A stretch of DNA of 33,581 bases from Candidatus Saccharimonadota bacterium (GTDB lineage: Bacteria; Patescibacteriota; Saccharimonadia; Saccharimonadales; JAICHO01), in the NCBI GenBank assembly GCA_025924835.1, contig JAICHO010000007.1, positions 1-33,581 on the forward strand, written 5' to 3'. Made by a program: the position numbers and the translations under genes. How positions within the stretch are numbered: the first letter of the stretch is position 1; each line of letters begins with the position of its first letter. Shown piece by piece: positions 22,808 through 29,767 of this stretch. Below the pieces are notes generated by a model. The model saw nothing but the letters and a program-made list of their open reading frames with translations, was not told the origin of the DNA and searched no databases.

Positions 22808-22815
22808 AAACGGTA

Positions 22816-23652
22816 ATGATTATAGTCGGCTTGATTATTCTAGGTCTGGCACTGGGTAGCTTTGTTAATGCTCTTGTGTGGCGACTGCACGAACAGGAAA
22901 AGCCCCGTAAACGGCGTGTTGCCAGTGATAGCGAGCTGTCAATAGTTAGTGGCCGGTCAATGTGTCCGCGCTGCCAGCATACGTTGGCGTGGTATGATCT
23001 GTTGCCAGTAATTAGCTGGCTTAGTTTGGGTGGCAAGTGCCGCTATTGCCATCAGCCCATTAGTTGGCAGTACCCCTTGGTAGAACTTGCGACAGCGTTT
23101 TTGTTTGTCATTTCTTACGCGTTTTGGCCTTACTCAATCCATACTCCATACTCCGTAGTACTTTTTGGGCTCTGGTTGATATTTGTGACAGGCTTCATGG
23201 CCTTAATGGTATATGACCTGCGCTGGATGATTTTGCCTAATCGTCTAGTCTTTCCTCTGCAGGTGTTGGCTGTCTTGTATGTCGCTATTCAGGTAGTTTT
23301 TGGCTTGGGAGGATGGCAGCTAGCACAAGGAGCACTGCTGGGAGTGGTGTGCAGCGCGGGACTGTTCTATGTTCTGTTCCAATTGTCCCAAGGGCGGTGG
23401 ATTGGCGGCGGCGATGTTAAATTAGCGGTTGTTTTGGGATTATTGTTAACCGGACCGTTACGCGCTTTGGCTATGCTGTTTGTCGCTTCATTATTGGGCA
23501 GTATCGTAGGCATACCGTTACTACTAAAGGGCAAGGCAAAACGAAATACCCGGCTGCCGTTCGGACCCTTTCTGATAGTGGCCACTATTATTGTTTACTT
23601 GTTCGGGGTAGGTTTGATCGCCTGGTACAAGCGCCAGTTCCTATTTATATAA
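22816..23652 (+). CDS. pilD: Prepilin peptidase / N-methyltransferase PilD
   Basis: 278 residues, polytopic membrane aspartic protease (GspO/A24A family). It removes the leader of pilin and pseudopilins and methylates the new N-terminus. The N-terminal cytoplasmic domain has the zinc-type cysteine pairs CPRC and CRYC (MCPRCQHTLAWYDLLPVISWL; GGKCRYCHQPISWQYPLVE). The catalytic aspartates are in YDLRWMILPN and the GGGDVKLA motif (usual GxGD). About seven to eight hydrophobic segments. The start is a family-typical LIILGLALGSFVNALVWRL. It is placed between the major pilin and the minor pilins, its substrates. Confidence 0.95.
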   Translation: MIIVGLIILGLALGSFVNALVWRLHEQEKPRKRRVASDSELSIVSGRSMCPRCQHTLAWYDLLPVISWLSLGGKCRYCHQPISWQYPLVELATAFLFVISYAFWPYSIHTPYSVVLFGLWLIFVTGFMALMVYDLRWMILPNRLVFPLQVLAVLYVAIQVVFGLGGWQLAQGALLGVVCSAGLFYVLFQLSQGRWIGGGDVKLAVVLGLLLTGPLRALAMLFVASLLGSIVGIPLLLKGKAKRNTRLPFGPFLIVATIIVYLFGVGLIAWYKRQFLFI

Positions 23653-23681
23653 AACCCCTGTTATGCATGACGTTTATGCTT

Positions 23682-23687
23682 TATACT
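23682..23687 (+). promoter_or_regulatory. -10 box of the minor pilin cluster, predicted leaderless
   Basis: TATACT (5/6 consensus) ends 7 bases before the ATG at 23695 and no Shine-Dalgarno is seen. The -35 is weak. Confidence 0.42.
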
Positions 23688-23694
23688 TGGTGGC

Positions 23695-24579
23695 ATGAAT
23701 AGGGTTCGTAGCCAAAACCACGGCTACACCATAGTTGAGACGTTAATATTTCTCGCGGTAACGGGGGCACTATTTGCCAGTGCAATGTTAATGATAAGCG
23801 GCCAACAGTCCAAGACCGAATTTTCGCAGGCGGTGCGTGATATTCAAAGCCAAATTCAGGATACTGCCAATGATGTTTCAACGGGGTATTACTCTAATCC
23901 CGGCAATATTGCCTGTAGCAATGTCGGTGGCCGCCCAGATCTTAGCACAACTGGTTCAAATACCCAGGGGACCAACCAGGACTGTATTTTTATTGGCCGT
24001 TTCATGCAGTTTGCGCCCATAGTCACGCCCGCCGATCCGGAACAGGTATTTACCTATAATGCGGTCGGTTTACGCAAAAATTCCACCGGTCCCGGAAGCC
24101 GTGAAGTAACAAGCTACGCCGAAACTTTTCCGACTGCCGTCGCGCCAAGCACTGGCTATCCCGGATTCCCGGACGCTACTCAAAAGAGTAATTTACAAGG
24201 TGGTATCAAAGCGGTAAAGGTGCGTTATTTTCAGGCCGGTATCCCGACTGATGTGGCTGGATTCGGGTTCATGACCACGTTTGCGCGCTACCCGGCCGGC
24301 AGTATAGCTTCGGGATCGCAGACGGTTAACATTGTTCCACTCGGTGTGCCCGCAGGCTCCGGGCCCGCCAAAGACCCCGTGGCTTTTGCCCAGGACATAG
24401 ACAATATTAACGGTGGGGCCGTGGTTAACCCTGACGGCGGTGTTGTCATCTGTTTAGCCAGTGCGGCGACAGATCAATACGGCGTTATAACCATCGGGGC
24501 AAACGGCACGAGCTTATTACCGCAGGTCAGTATTATGGACAAGGCAGTGGCCACTGCCCCCGGGGGAGTCTGCGGATGA
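23695..24579 (+). CDS. Minor pseudopilin 1 (type IV pilin-like)
   Basis: 294 residues. A prepilin leader HG-YTIVETLIFLAVTGALFASAMLMI is present, with Glu at mature position 5. After the N-terminal helix (SKTEFSQAVRDIQSQIQDTANDVSTGYY) comes an extracytoplasmic domain of about 220 residues with cysteines at IACSNVGG, DCIFIG, ICLASA and the terminal VCG. It is first of four pilin-like genes transcribed together, and its TGA overlaps the next start (ATGA). In other bacteria minor pilins prime pilus assembly and may form the tip. Exact equivalence to FimU, GspH or similar cannot be claimed. Confidence 0.85.
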   Translation: MNRVRSQNHGYTIVETLIFLAVTGALFASAMLMISGQQSKTEFSQAVRDIQSQIQDTANDVSTGYYSNPGNIACSNVGGRPDLSTTGSNTQGTNQDCIFIGRFMQFAPIVTPADPEQVFTYNAVGLRKNSTGPGSREVTSYAETFPTAVAPSTGYPGFPDATQKSNLQGGIKAVKVRYFQAGIPTDVAGFGFMTTFARYPAGSIASGSQTVNIVPLGVPAGSGPAKDPVAFAQDIDNINGGAVVNPDGGVVICLASAATDQYGVITIGANGTSLLPQVSIMDKAVATAPGGVCG

Positions 24580-25055
24580 ACCGGCTTAACCACCGCGGTG
24601 ACACAATTGTTGAGGTGCTCATCGCCATAGTTATAGTAAGCAGTGTTTTGGTGGGTTCATTCGTATCGGCCCAGCGCAGCCTGACCGCAACCCGTAGATC
24701 ACAGGAACGGGGCGAGGCCTTAAAAACGGCAGAGGGGCAGGTAGAGCAGTTGAGGCGGGCGGCGATTCTGCGTCAAGGGTCCTTATTTGACGCAAGCGCC
24801 AGTAATCAATTTTGCGTAGATAGTACCGGAACTCGCAGTAACCTGTCAGCCTCTTTCCCGACCTCAGTTGATTCTGATACGTTTTCTGCCTATCCGGCCA
24901 GTTGTCAAACGTCTTACGGCGGCGTTACCTATCATACCGCGGTTATCCGTAGTGGTTTACCGGCTACGCCTACCTTTGTCGTGCATACGCGTTGGGATCG
25001 GGCCGGCGGTGGTGGCAACGAGGAAGTAACCTTAGCCTACAGGATCTACCAGTGA
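24576..25055 (+). CDS. Minor pseudopilin 2, PilV/GspI-like
   Basis: 159 residues. Leader and helix: HRG-DTIVEVLIAIVIVSSVLVGSFVSAQRSL. Aspartate rather than Phe follows the glycine, but Glu5 is kept. The downstream helix TRRSQERGEALKTAEGQVEQLRRAA matches the layout of PilV-type minor pilins. Two cysteines (FCVDST, ASCQTS). The start overlaps the previous gene by 4 bases and its TGA overlaps the next GTG start. Confidence 0.82.
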   Translation: MNRLNHRGDTIVEVLIAIVIVSSVLVGSFVSAQRSLTATRRSQERGEALKTAEGQVEQLRRAAILRQGSLFDASASNQFCVDSTGTRSNLSASFPTSVDSDTFSAYPASCQTSYGGVTYHTAVIRSGLPATPTFVVHTRWDRAGGGGNEEVTLAYRIYQ

Positions 25056-25681
25056 GTAAGTTACATAAAAAACAAAGCGGCTTTACTCTTGTTGAGCTGA
25101 TAATCTCCGCCGGGGTTTTCTCTACCATTCTCTTGGTATGTACGGCCGGTGTTATATTTGTCGGGCGGTTATTTTACAAAGGGATTACCAGTAGCAGTGC
25201 GCAGGAAGTAACGCGTGGTATATCAGATCAAATAACCAACGATTTTGCCCTTAGTGGCGGCTATTTTGTGCAGGTGGCGCCGCCGCCCAACGGTGGCTTT
25301 TGTATCGGCAGCCATCTTTATTCTTACAGGCTCAATCAGATTATTAGCCCCGCCGGCGTCGGCCATGCTTTTGTGGTGCGTGACTATCCGAACTGTGACA
25401 CTAGCCCTCCCGCCGGTCCGGATAACGTTGCTACTGGCAACAGTGCTGCCGGCGTACCGGTCAGCACCCAATGGCGGGAACTACTGGGACCCAACATGCG
25501 CCTTGACGCGTTTTCCGCTACGCCCGATGTAACCCCACAGCCGCAAGCCCTGAGCGTCAGCCTGAACGTTATCTCCGGTGATAGTTCGCTAACAACGGGT
25601 AGCCGATGCAATGGTGTGGCTGGCTCCCAATTTTGTGCCACTTCACAACTTAATACGTACACAGTGCGTAGATTGCGGTAA
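25052..25681 (+). CDS. Minor pseudopilin 3, PilW/GspJ-like
   Basis: 209 residues from GTG 25052, which overlaps the preceding stop (GTGA). A longer in-frame start at 24992 would put 20 unrelated residues ahead of the leader and is unlikely. Leader and helix: QSG-FTLVELIISAGVFSTILLVCTAGVIFVG. The following helix SSSAQEVTRGISDQITNDFALSGGYF and the later beta region, with several cysteines (FCIGSH, YPNCDT, SRCNGV, FCATSQ), resemble PilW. It lies 8 bases before the PilX-like gene. Confidence 0.83.
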   Translation: MSKLHKKQSGFTLVELIISAGVFSTILLVCTAGVIFVGRLFYKGITSSSAQEVTRGISDQITNDFALSGGYFVQVAPPPNGGFCIGSHLYSYRLNQIISPAGVGHAFVVRDYPNCDTSPPAGPDNVATGNSAAGVPVSTQWRELLGPNMRLDAFSATPDVTPQPQALSVSLNVISGDSSLTTGSRCNGVAGSQFCATSQLNTYTVRRLR

Positions 25682-25689
25682 AATAGGCT

Positions 25690-26778
25690 ATGAATATGCA
25701 TAAACACAATGTTAAATCCGACCAAAACGGTTTGGTGTCTATCATTGTCACCATTATTATCATGATCGTCCTGAGCTTAATTGTGCTGGGCTTTGCCAAG
25801 GTCAGCCGGCGCGAACAACGCCAAAGCCTGGACAGACAGCTGACTAGCCAAGCATACTATGCCGCCGAAACGGGTATAAATGACGCACAGAAGTATATAA
25901 AAGACCAGTTGGCGCTACCATCTCCACCCCCTCCGTCTGCCTATACGTTTACTCAGTGTCAGGGCCCGGCGTCCTTTACGAACGTCTCGGGGATTAGCAA
26001 CGTAGTTAACGGCACAACTTCTTATTCGTGCGTTTTGGTAGATCCTAGCCCGGAGCAACTTATCTGGCAGCGCATAAATGCCAATAACAGTTTGGCGTTT
26101 CCGTTTAAGCCCAGTGGCCCAATAACTGGCATGACCTTTTCATGGCAAGATGCCGATACGCTCGCGGCAAATTATGGCGGTTGTCCCGGCGCTTTGCCTG
26201 CGTTGCCGTTCGTACCCCAAACCAGCTGGACGTGTCAAGCAGGTGCATTGCGGGTGGACGTAACGCCTGTAAGTGGCGCTGTAGACCGGGCTGGACTCAT
26301 CAGTAATACTAAGAACTTTATTCTGTACCCTCTTAATGGGGGTCCCAGCACGTTTGCCTATGGCAGCGTGGGGAAGGGCGACATTATCCCAGTAGGCTGT
26401 GCCGCCGTGGCTCCAACGCCAGCTACCCCGCGACACTGCAATCTGACGCTCACGGGTCTGCCAAGCGGTGATTATTTTGTCCGCATCCGACCGGTTTATC
26501 GGGCTGCCGTTATAGAAATGGCTGCCGTACCAACCGCCGGGACGGTGACACTTACTGACGCGCAAGCGGTTATAGATGTGACAGGCAAGGCCAACGATAT
26601 CTTAAAGCGAACCCAGGCCAGGGCTTCCATTAGTCGCATTGACAGTATCACGGACAACACAACCCTGGATTACACCATTCAATCAGTAGACAGTCTCTGT
26701 AAACAGTATGCCATTATACCGCCCTCTACCGTTACCCCTACCAATTCTACGCCAGATTCTAGTTGCACCTTCCCTTGA
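25690..26778 (+). CDS. PilX-like minor pilin-associated protein
   Basis: 362 residues. The N-terminal hydrophobic helix is NGLVSIIVTIIIMIVLSLIVLGFAKVSRREQRQSLDRQLTSQAYYAAETGINDAQKYI, the PilX N-terminal pattern (the AYYAAETGI stretch is typical). Unlike true prepilins it lacks Glu5 and a clear G-F site, also usual for PilX. The rest is an extracytoplasmic domain, Pro/Thr-rich with several cysteines. ATG 25690 is followed by an in-frame ATG two codons later. It closes the minor pilin cluster and converges on the xer region. No terminator other than the repeat copy 3 palindrome follows. Confidence 0.8.
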   Translation: MNMHKHNVKSDQNGLVSIIVTIIIMIVLSLIVLGFAKVSRREQRQSLDRQLTSQAYYAAETGINDAQKYIKDQLALPSPPPPSAYTFTQCQGPASFTNVSGISNVVNGTTSYSCVLVDPSPEQLIWQRINANNSLAFPFKPSGPITGMTFSWQDADTLAANYGGCPGALPALPFVPQTSWTCQAGALRVDVTPVSGAVDRAGLISNTKNFILYPLNGGPSTFAYGSVGKGDIIPVGCAAVAPTPATPRHCNLTLTGLPSGDYFVRIRPVYRAAVIEMAAVPTAGTVTLTDAQAVIDVTGKANDILKRTQARASISRIDSITDNTTLDYTIQSVDSLCKQYAIIPPSTVTPTNSTPDSSCTFP

Positions 26779-26794
26779 AAGTGCGTGTTTGTCG

Positions 26795-26860
26795 CTACTC
26801 GCCAGCAGGAGTTCTATTATGAAATTTCAAATGGACAGCCTTGAGGTGGGGATCAATAAC
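26795..26860 (-). pseudogene. Diverged remnant of a second xer 3' end (last 22 codons)
   Basis: On the minus strand this encodes VIDPHLKAVHLKFHNRTPAGE and a TAG stop. The intact gene ends VTDPHLKAVHLRFHNKPASNE-stop. Hand alignment gives 14 of 21 residues and 49 of 66 bases identical, without gaps. The preceding codons do not match, and the fragment is too short to work. It lies directly downstream of the intact gene, with repeat copy 3 between. Confidence 0.82.
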
Positions 26861-26864
26861 ACTC

Positions 26865-26932
26865 ATGAGAGAACCTAGGTTCTCTCATCGCGCCGACAAA
26901 ATGGAATACATTTTGGCGGGCTGCTCTTTCCT
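26865..26932 (+). repeat. Intergenic palindromic repeat, copy 3
   Basis: A perfect 24-base palindrome (26865-26888; each arm ATGAGAGAACCT) is followed by TCGCGCCGA, then CAAAATG (26897-26903), loop GAATA, CATTTTG (26909-26915), then GCGGGCTGCTCTTTCC. Same plan as copy 1. It separates the PilX-like gene and the convergent xer gene and could act as a two-way terminator. Confidence 0.88.
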
Positions 26933-26935
26933 GGG

Positions 26936-27859
26936 CTACTCGTTAGAAGCGGGCTTATTATGAAACCTAAGATGAACCGCCTTGAGGTGGGGATCGGTTA
27001 CGTGGGTGTAAATCTGGGTGGTTGCCACATTGCTGTGCCCCAGCAGCGCCTGTACTGACCGCAAATCGGCACCGTTCATAAGTAAATCAGTGGCAAAACT
27101 GTGCCGTAGTGTGTGGGGGCTGACGTGCTTGGTGATACCAGCCATCAGGGCATAACGGGCCACCATGCGTTGCACGCTGCGGGCGGTCAAACGGTGAAAG
27201 TTACCTGTTAAATCGACTTTTTTCTGACCGCTGTAGCGTATAAAAAGCGGGCGCGTATTGTCTGTGCGCTTATCTATATAACGCTCTAACCAGGTAGCCG
27301 CATCATCACTGATAAATATCGGCCGATCTTTTTGCCCCTTACCACGCACCATAAACTCGCGGCGCTTAAGATTGATATGGTCTTTGTCTAAACCCACTAA
27401 TTCAGATACCCGCAGTCCGGACGAAAATAGTAACTCCAAGATAGCTCGGTCACGCAGTCCGTTCACGGTAGCAATGTCAGGCACGGACAGTAGGCGTTCT
27501 ATTTCTTCTGCCGATAAAAACGTTACTTGCTTGCGCGTTGTGCGCGCCAGTTCAACCTTGTCGGCTGATAGCGCTGGGACATCACGCTTGGCACAAAATT
27601 TTAAAAAGCTCCGTAGTGCTATCAGGTGATAATTTTGGGTAGTTTTTTGCAATTCGTCACTGGTGTTGGTACCCAAGCGGTTCAACCACAGACGCCATTT
27701 TCGAATCAGCTCAGCATCAATATCTGCTACTTTTATATCACCGGCAAAATCAATCAGCCGGGTCAGGTAATGATCGTAGTTGGCGATAGTTTTTTGTGAA
27801 CGGTTTTGTTCTATCTCCAGATATTCCAAAAAATCAGTTTTAGCTTTAGCAAATAGCAT
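26936..27859 (-). CDS. Tyrosine recombinase, XerC/XerD family
   Basis: 307 residues, full length. It has an N-terminal SAM-like core-binding domain (FLEYLEIEQNRSQKTIANYDHYL) and a complete catalytic set: Arg150 (GLRVSEL), Lys174 (RGKGQKDR), His249 and Arg252 (HTLRHSFA), His275 (LLGHSNVAT), Tyr284 (TQIYTH). Such proteins resolve chromosome dimers at dif with FtsK; an FtsK gene is at the other end of this window. Many CPR genomes carry one Xer protein acting alone, so dimer resolution is the likely role, but an integrase of a lost element is possible. The ATG is preceded by TATAAT ending 6 bases upstream and no Shine-Dalgarno. Confidence 0.94.
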   Translation of the reverse strand: MLFAKAKTDFLEYLEIEQNRSQKTIANYDHYLTRLIDFAGDIKVADIDAELIRKWRLWLNRLGTNTSDELQKTTQNYHLIALRSFLKFCAKRDVPALSADKVELARTTRKQVTFLSAEEIERLLSVPDIATVNGLRDRAILELLFSSGLRVSELVGLDKDHINLKRREFMVRGKGQKDRPIFISDDAATWLERYIDKRTDNTRPLFIRYSGQKKVDLTGNFHRLTARSVQRMVARYALMAGITKHVSPHTLRHSFATDLLMNGADLRSVQALLGHSNVATTQIYTHVTDPHLKAVHLRFHNKPASNE

Positions 27860-27865
27860 GACCCC

Positions 27866-27871
27866 ATTATA
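27866..27871 (-). promoter_or_regulatory. Consensus -10 box of xer, predicted leaderless
   Basis: A perfect TATAAT on the minus strand ends 6 bases before the ATG at 27859; the intervening GGGGTC is too close to serve as both spacer and leader. No good -35 is seen. Confidence 0.58.
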
Positions 27872-27949
27872 GCTGACAGTAAACGGCTAGCAGTAAACAG
27901 TTTCAATACCGTGTGCTTTAAACTGTGAGCTGTATATGAGCTCTGTATC

Positions 27950-27958
27950 TGTTATAAT
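27950..27958 (+). promoter_or_regulatory. Extended -10 promoter of ndk
   Basis: TGT-TATAAT is a perfect extended -10 box. Transcription should begin near 27965, 23 bases before the TTG start of ndk. This also excludes the in-frame TTG at 27958. Confidence 0.62.
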
Positions 27959-27987
27959 TGTATAAATTAATACCACAAGGATCAAAA

Positions 27988-28452
27988 TTGGAACAAACGC
28001 TCATAATCGCCAAACCTGATGCCTTGCAGCGTGGTTTGGTAGGGGAAATCATCTCCCGGTTAGAACGAAAGGGCCTTAAATTGATTGGGCTCAAGATGGC
28101 TACTTTGGACAGTATGTTGCTGCAAGCCCATTACTCTGAACATATAGAAAAGCCGTTTTACGCCGATCTAGAAGATTTTATGAAAAGTTCGCCGGTAGTT
28201 TTGATGGCATGGGAAGGCTATGAGTGTGTCTCGTCCGTCCGACTAATAGTGGGCGCTACCAATCCCCGCAGCGCCGATGCCGGCACGATCCGCGGTGACT
28301 TTGCCATGGGTAATGGCCGAAATCTAGTGCATGCATCTGATAGCAAGCAAAGCGGGAAAGAAGAAGTCAGCCGCTTTTTCAAAGCAAGTGAATTATTCCA
28401 ATACGATAAGAGCGAATACGACCACGTCTATCCACCCCACGAACGCAGTTAA
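27988..28452 (+). CDS. ndk: Nucleoside diphosphate kinase
   Basis: 154 residues from TTG 27988, chosen because AAGGA lies 6 bases upstream and EQTLIIAKPDALQRGLVGEII is the usual beginning. The enzyme transfers the gamma phosphate between nucleoside triphosphates and diphosphates through a phosphohistidine. Motifs: AKPDALQRG, GATNPRSADAGTIRGDFAMGNGRNLVHASDS with the active-site His in NLVHASDS, and a C-terminal helix ESAFKEISRFF-type (KEEVSRFFKASELFQY). Length is normal. It converges on the YqeG-like gene, with 22 bases between stops. Confidence 0.95.
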   Translation: MEQTLIIAKPDALQRGLVGEIISRLERKGLKLIGLKMATLDSMLLQAHYSEHIEKPFYADLEDFMKSSPVVLMAWEGYECVSSVRLIVGATNPRSADAGTIRGDFAMGNGRNLVHASDSKQSGKEEVSRFFKASELFQYDKSEYDHVYPPHERS

Positions 28453-28474
28453 GACTTAGGGATAGCCCACACAT

Positions 28475-29035
28475 TTAAGAAACTTTAGCAGGGAAGCCAG
28501 GTAAACGATACTCCAGTGTATTAACAAGAATTGCCTGTAAGCCTTCGCGTTGAGCCGGAATTATATCGTGGATTGGTGAATTCCCAATATTGACTACCTT
28601 TTCTGGCGTATCTAAACAATCTTTCTCAAATAATATTTTCCGCCAGAATGGAGCGCGTTCTTTGCCCACTAGACCAAGTTTACCCGCTGCCCAGGGTTGG
28701 TAAATTGCGTCTAGTCTAACTCCCCACCTATCCAAGTCTTCTATGCGATCAAAACCTCCACCATCCGTCGCCATACTGAGTGATTTAAATCGAGTATCTT
28801 GGGTAATAAGTTCTAGCCATGCTCGTGTACGGGAACTAACTTCAAGGGTTTGTCTTCCTAGAGGAATCATAGTACCGTCAAAATCTACCACGATATGTTC
28901 AGCGCCTAGTTCAGCTAGGAAATCTAAGGGTACATCTGTTAGTTGATTAAATCGTCCTTGCGGTAAGCACTCGGCAAAGTTCGGGTCTTCCGGAGTAACG
29001 GGACGGCTATATACTTCGTGGTCTAGGGCAACCAT
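28475..29035 (-). CDS. HAD-superfamily phosphatase, YqeG-like (IIIA)
   Basis: 186 residues from ATG 29035. The motif I nucleophile is HIVVDFDGTMIP; motif II is SMATDGG-like; a lysine segment AAGKLGLVGKERAPFW matches motif III; motif IV is NIGNSPIHDIIPAQREGLQAILVNTLE. In YqeG proteins motif IV begins GD; here it is GN, with Asp kept four residues later. YqeG-type enzymes are phosphatidylglycerophosphate-like phosphatases in some organisms and unknown in others, so no substrate is claimed. The open frame continues upstream to 29107 but there it reads through the tRNA gene. Start supported by an extended -10 promoter ending 7 bases upstream. Codons look A/T-richer than in neighbouring genes. Confidence 0.8.
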   Translation of the reverse strand: MVALDHEVYSRPVTPEDPNFAECLPQGRFNQLTDVPLDFLAELGAEHIVVDFDGTMIPLGRQTLEVSSRTRAWLELITQDTRFKSLSMATDGGGFDRIEDLDRWGVRLDAIYQPWAAGKLGLVGKERAPFWRKILFEKDCLDTPEKVVNIGNSPIHDIIPAQREGLQAILVNTLEYRLPGFPAKVS

Positions 29036-29042
29036 AAATATT

Positions 29043-29071
29043 ATTATAGCATAAGTACTATAATAATACAA
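29043..29071 (-). promoter_or_regulatory. Promoter of the YqeG-like gene, predicted leaderless
   Basis: On the minus strand: TTGTAT (29071-29066), 17-base spacer, TGC-TATAAT (29051-29043). The -10 ends 7 bases before the ATG at 29035, so transcription should start at the ATG. It lies between the tRNA 3' end and the gene. Confidence 0.7.
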
Positions 29072-29074
29072 ATA

Positions 29075-29149
29075 TGGTACCCCCGAGAGGAATCGAACCT
29101 CTATCATTTCCTTAGGACGGAACTACTCTATCCGTTGAGCTACAGGGGC
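29075..29149 (-). tRNA. tRNA-Arg (anticodon CCU)
   Basis: A full cloverleaf can be drawn on the minus strand: acceptor GCCCCTG/CGGGGGT (one G-U at each end region), D arm GCTC/GAGT, anticodon arm GTTCC-GTCCTAA-GGAAA with anticodon CCU (one outer G-A mismatch), T arm AGAGG-TTCGATT-CCTCT, discriminator A and an encoded CCA (29077-29075). It reads AGG arginine codons. Confidence 0.95.
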
Positions 29150-29159
29150 GAACAGAGGT

Positions 29160-29190
29160 AGTATATCCTAAAAAGCCCATCTGTTGTAAA
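29160..29190 (-). promoter_or_regulatory. Candidate promoter of tRNA-Arg
   Basis: TTTACA (29190-29185) and TATACT (29165-29160) on the minus strand, spacer 19 bases (long). The -10 ends 10 bases before the tRNA 5' end. Confidence 0.42.
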
Positions 29191-29209
29191 CTTATAACAC
29201 GCTAATGCC

Positions 29210-29767
29210 ATGAATAAACAAAAATACTTTGCCGACCAATTTGATGATGAGGAAGTCTTATTTGTGTTTCATAAACACCCCGTAGTAATGCGCAAAGAGC
29301 TGATTTTGGCGATGTTGGGGCCACTACTTGGGATTATACCCGTAGCCATCAAGCCAACGCTGGGTTTCGGTTGGTTCTTTGGTGGTTTGGGGGGTGGCTT
29401 TTTGCTTGGCTTATTGCTGTTTTTCCCAGGTTGGATAGCCTGGTATTACAGTGTGTTTATTGTTACCGACCAGCGGTTTATACAGATTACACAAAAAGGT
29501 CTATTCCACCGTGCGGTCGTGGATATCGGGCTTAATCAGATACAGATGGTCAATTACGAGATAGCCGGATTGCAGGAAACACTGCTGGGATTTGGTACAA
29601 TAATGGTGCAAACCTACATGGGCGACCTGGTGATACATGACGTCCATCACCCGGCCAAGATTCAGAAAAAGATGATCCACATACTGCGCGACCAGGGCAT
29701 TATTGTCACCAACCACCCCATCAATCGCACTAATAAGGAAGCTGTTCCTATCAATGAAGAAAATTAA
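29210..29767 (+). CDS. Membrane protein with bacterial PH-like domain
   Basis: 185 residues. After an acidic N-terminus (DQFDDEEVLFVFHKHPVVMRKELI) come two hydrophobic segments (about 30-52 and 55-80), then a bPH2-type domain: SVFIVTDQRFIQITQKGLFHRAVVDIGLNQIQMVNYEIAG, LGFGTIMVQTYMGDLVIHDVHHP, closing helix KIQKKMIHILRD. This is the YdbS/YvcD-like layout, whose molecular role is generally unknown. No Shine-Dalgarno is present; TATAAC lies at 29193-29198. The end overlaps the start of the parvulin-like gene by 14 bases, so they are co-transcribed and perhaps translationally coupled. Confidence 0.82.
   Translation: MNKQKYFADQFDDEEVLFVFHKHPVVMRKELILAMLGPLLGIIPVAIKPTLGFGWFFGGLGGGFLLGLLLFFPGWIAWYYSVFIVTDQRFIQITQKGLFHRAVVDIGLNQIQMVNYEIAGLQETLLGFGTIMVQTYMGDLVIHDVHHPAKIQKKMIHILRDQGIIVTNHPINRTNKEAVPINEEN

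Noticed and set aside
24992-25051. Longer start of minor pseudopilin 3
   Set aside because: Would put 20 unrelated residues before the prepilin leader; GTG 25052 overlaps the previous stop as in a coupled operon.
24577-25055. UGA recoding as in some other CPR lineages
   Set aside because: TGA ends several genes at family-appropriate places with the next start overlapping, and no in-frame TGA occurs inside conserved domains.
27958-27987. Earlier TTG start of ndk at 27958
   Set aside because: That TTG overlaps the TATAAT box, and AAGGA plus the family N-terminus support TTG 27988.
29036-29107. N-terminal extension of the YqeG-like gene starting at 29107
   Set aside because: It translates the T-arm and acceptor of the tRNA-Arg gene (IEVRFLSGVP is typical of a read-through tRNA) and lies upstream of a perfect extended -10 promoter; ATG 29035 is the start.
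29703-29753. Longer start for the parvulin-like protein
   Set aside because: Lies inside the PH-like gene, and MKKIKRPNLKFK gives a normal basic lead to the membrane segment.
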